Source: Mycobacterium sp. Aquia_213 (GTDB lineage: Bacteria > Actinomycetota > Actinomycetes > Mycobacteriales > Mycobacteriaceae). From it: a stretch of DNA of 64,000 nt. The notes beneath the pieces were generated by a model. The model made no database searches. It was not told where the DNA came from and saw only the letters and a program-made list of their open reading frames with translations. Positions 62,698 through 64,000 of the stretch are shown one piece after another (position 1 is the first letter of the stretch; every line of letters starts with the position of its first letter). The translations under genes and the position numbers were made by a program. The stretch covers positions 5,332,001 to 5,396,000 of the forward strand of contig NZ_CP113116.1 in NCBI RefSeq assembly GCF_026625985.1, written 5' to 3'.

Positions 62698-64000
62698 GTG
62701 ACCACGCAGACGATCATCAGATTGGTGCTCGGACTGGGCTTGACCGCGGTCGTGGCCCTGTTCGCGCTGAAGCGCGTCTGGTGGCTCTATCGCCTGATCA
62801 TGTCGGGCCAGCCGGTGAGCGGGCGCACCAACGACGTCGGCACCCGGATCTGGACTCAAATCGTTGAGGTGTTCGGTCAGCGCAAGCTGCTGAAATGGTC
62901 CGTCCCCGGCCTCGCCCACTTCTTCACCATGTGGGGCTTCTTCATCCTCATCACGGTGTACATCGAGGCATACGGCACCCTGTTCCAGCCCAACTTCCAC
63001 ATCCCGATCGTCGGCCGCTGGGATGCGCTGGGTTTCTTGCAGGATTTCATTGCCCTGGCCGTATTGGGCGGCATCATCACCTTCTCGATCATCCGATTGC
63101 GTAGCGAGCCAAAGGAACACGGTCGTTCGTCGCGGTTCTACGGCTCCCACACCGGTGGCGCCTGGCTGATCCTGTTCATGATCTCGATGGTCATCGTCAG
63201 CTTTGCGATTTTCCGCGGAGCTGCGGTCAACACCGGAAACTTCCCGTACGGCTGGGGGGCGTTCTTCTCCCAGGGCATGGGCAAGCTGATGCATCCGCTG
63301 GGCGAAACCGCCAACGAGTGGATCGAAACGTTCGCACTGCTCGCCCACATCGCGGTGGCACTGTTCTTCCTGCTGATCGTGCTGCACTCCAAGCACCTGC
63401 ACATCTTCCTGGCGCCGATCAACGTCACCTTCAAACGCCTGCCCGACGGCCTGGGCCCGCTGCTGCCGATGGAATCGGGTGGCAAGCCGATCAACTTCGA
63501 AGATCCCGGCGAGGACGACGTTTTCGGCCGCGGCAAGATCGAGGACTTCACCTGGAAGGCGAACCTCGACTTCGCCACCTGTACCGAGTGCGGGCGCTGC
63601 CAGTCGCAATGCCCGGCTTGGAATACCGGAAAGCCCTTGTCGCCCAAGCTCGTCATCATGGACCTGCGCGACCACTGGATGGCCAAGGCGCCCTACATCC
63701 TGGGTGAGAAGACCGCCGAGCCGCTCGAGGGCCTGGACCTTGAGACGGAAAAGGAAGAGGGACACCATGTCCCGGAGTCGGGCTTCGGCCGTATTCCCGG
63801 GCACGGACCTGAGCAGGCGGCCCGTCCGCTGGTCGGTACCGCAGAACAGGGCGGTGTGATCGACCCCGACGTGCTGTGGTCGTGCGTGTCCTGCGGCGCC
63901 TGCGTCGAACAGTGTCCGGTGGACATCGAGCACATCGATCACATCATCGATATGCGCCGTTACCAGGTGATGATGGAGTCGGAGTTTCCGTCCGAGCTGT
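62698..64000 (+). CDS. membrane iron-sulfur reductase (Rv0338c-like), partial at window edge
   Basis: GTG 62698 with GGGGAG 10 nt upstream; the frame is open to the window end (434 codons). Five or so membrane helices near the N-terminus (the heme/quinone-type NarI-like region) are followed by two 4Fe-4S sites: CTECGRCQSQCP near residue 298 and CVSCGACVEQCP near 399. The full protein in M. tuberculosis is about 880 residues with a heterodisulfide reductase-like cysteine-rich end. It moves electrons at the membrane; donor and acceptor are not known. Confidence 0.88.
   Translation, partial: MTTQTIIRLVLGLGLTAVVALFALKRVWWLYRLIMSGQPVSGRTNDVGTRIWTQIVEVFGQRKLLKWSVPGLAHFFTMWGFFILITVYIEAYGTLFQPNFHIPIVGRWDALGFLQDFIALAVLGGIITFSIIRLRSEPKEHGRSSRFYGSHTGGAWLILFMISMVIVSFAIFRGAAVNTGNFPYGWGAFFSQGMGKLMHPLGETANEWIETFALLAHIAVALFFLLIVLHSKHLHIFLAPINVTFKRLPDGLGPLLPMESGGKPINFEDPGEDDVFGRGKIEDFTWKANLDFATCTECGRCQSQCPAWNTGKPLSPKLVIMDLRDHWMAKAPYILGEKTAEPLEGLDLETEKEEGHHVPESGFGRIPGHGPEQAARPLVGTAEQGGVIDPDVLWSCVSCGACVEQCPVDIEHIDHIIDMRRYQVMMESEFPSEL

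Overview
The window is a 64-kb piece of a Mycobacterium chromosome, from a non-tuberculous species that cannot be named from this alone. It is GC-rich, uses many GTG starts, and carries mycobacteria-specific genes: iniB/iniA/iniC with the Rv0340 and Rv0339c relatives, ttfA (Rv0383c type), the dnaK-grpE-dnaJ1-hspR operon with HAIR operators, a type II flavohemoprotein, and a form I carbon monoxide dehydrogenase operon. Rv numbers are M. tuberculosis relatives recalled from memory, used as family labels only.

Layout. 1-4687 (minus): purA, a hotdog thioesterase, a PurT-like protein, a rhodanese and metZ (cut by the left edge), tightly packed and probably co-transcribed. 4826-12860: two conserved genes including an M50 membrane protease, a CDF metal exporter behind a palindromic promoter, a DUF3151 gene, a membrane protein, fba, a DedA protein, a fused CoA-transferase and a GH76 enzyme. 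12975-16658: eutBC, then a divergent TetR/oxidoreductase pair sharing a 57-bp dyad. 16663-26302: the CO dehydrogenase cluster (XdhC, coxM, coxS, coxL, XdhC-YHS, MoxR ATPase, CoxG, CoxE) and a divergent LysR gene. 26312-30197: ttfA, pyrE, a lipoprotein and an rRNA methyltransferase on the minus strand, then an enoyl-CoA hydratase on the plus strand. 30204-40176: clpB, a DUF3060 membrane protein, flavohemoprotein, aldose epimerase, hspR-dnaJ1-grpE-dnaK; clpB and dnaK have HspR boxes upstream. 40525-45236: a sulfotransferase preceded by a short reading frame with paired Cys codons, then a LysR/aldehyde dehydrogenase/amidohydrolase module. 45238-49870: a short MobA-like gene, an LpqJ-like lipoprotein gene and a 3.3-kb accessory segment bracketed by 33-bp direct repeats of that gene's 3' end. 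49894-52689: three membrane proteins of shared design, one an Hsp70-type ATPase domain fused to a membrane anchor. 52686-62561: iniC, iniA, a very long iniB, an Rv0340-like gene and the divergent LuxR-type ATPase regulator. 62698 to the right edge: a membrane iron-sulfur reductase.

The most interesting parts are the Hsp70-like/membrane trio facing the IniBAC dynamin operon, the DR-bracketed insertion at the lipoprotein gene end, a PurT homologue lacking many catalytic residues, the putative cysteine attenuator before the sulfotransferase, and the palindrome over a probably leaderless metal-exporter promoter. The order of the block from purA to the flavohemoprotein relative to its flanks is inverted compared with what I recall for M. 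tuberculosis.
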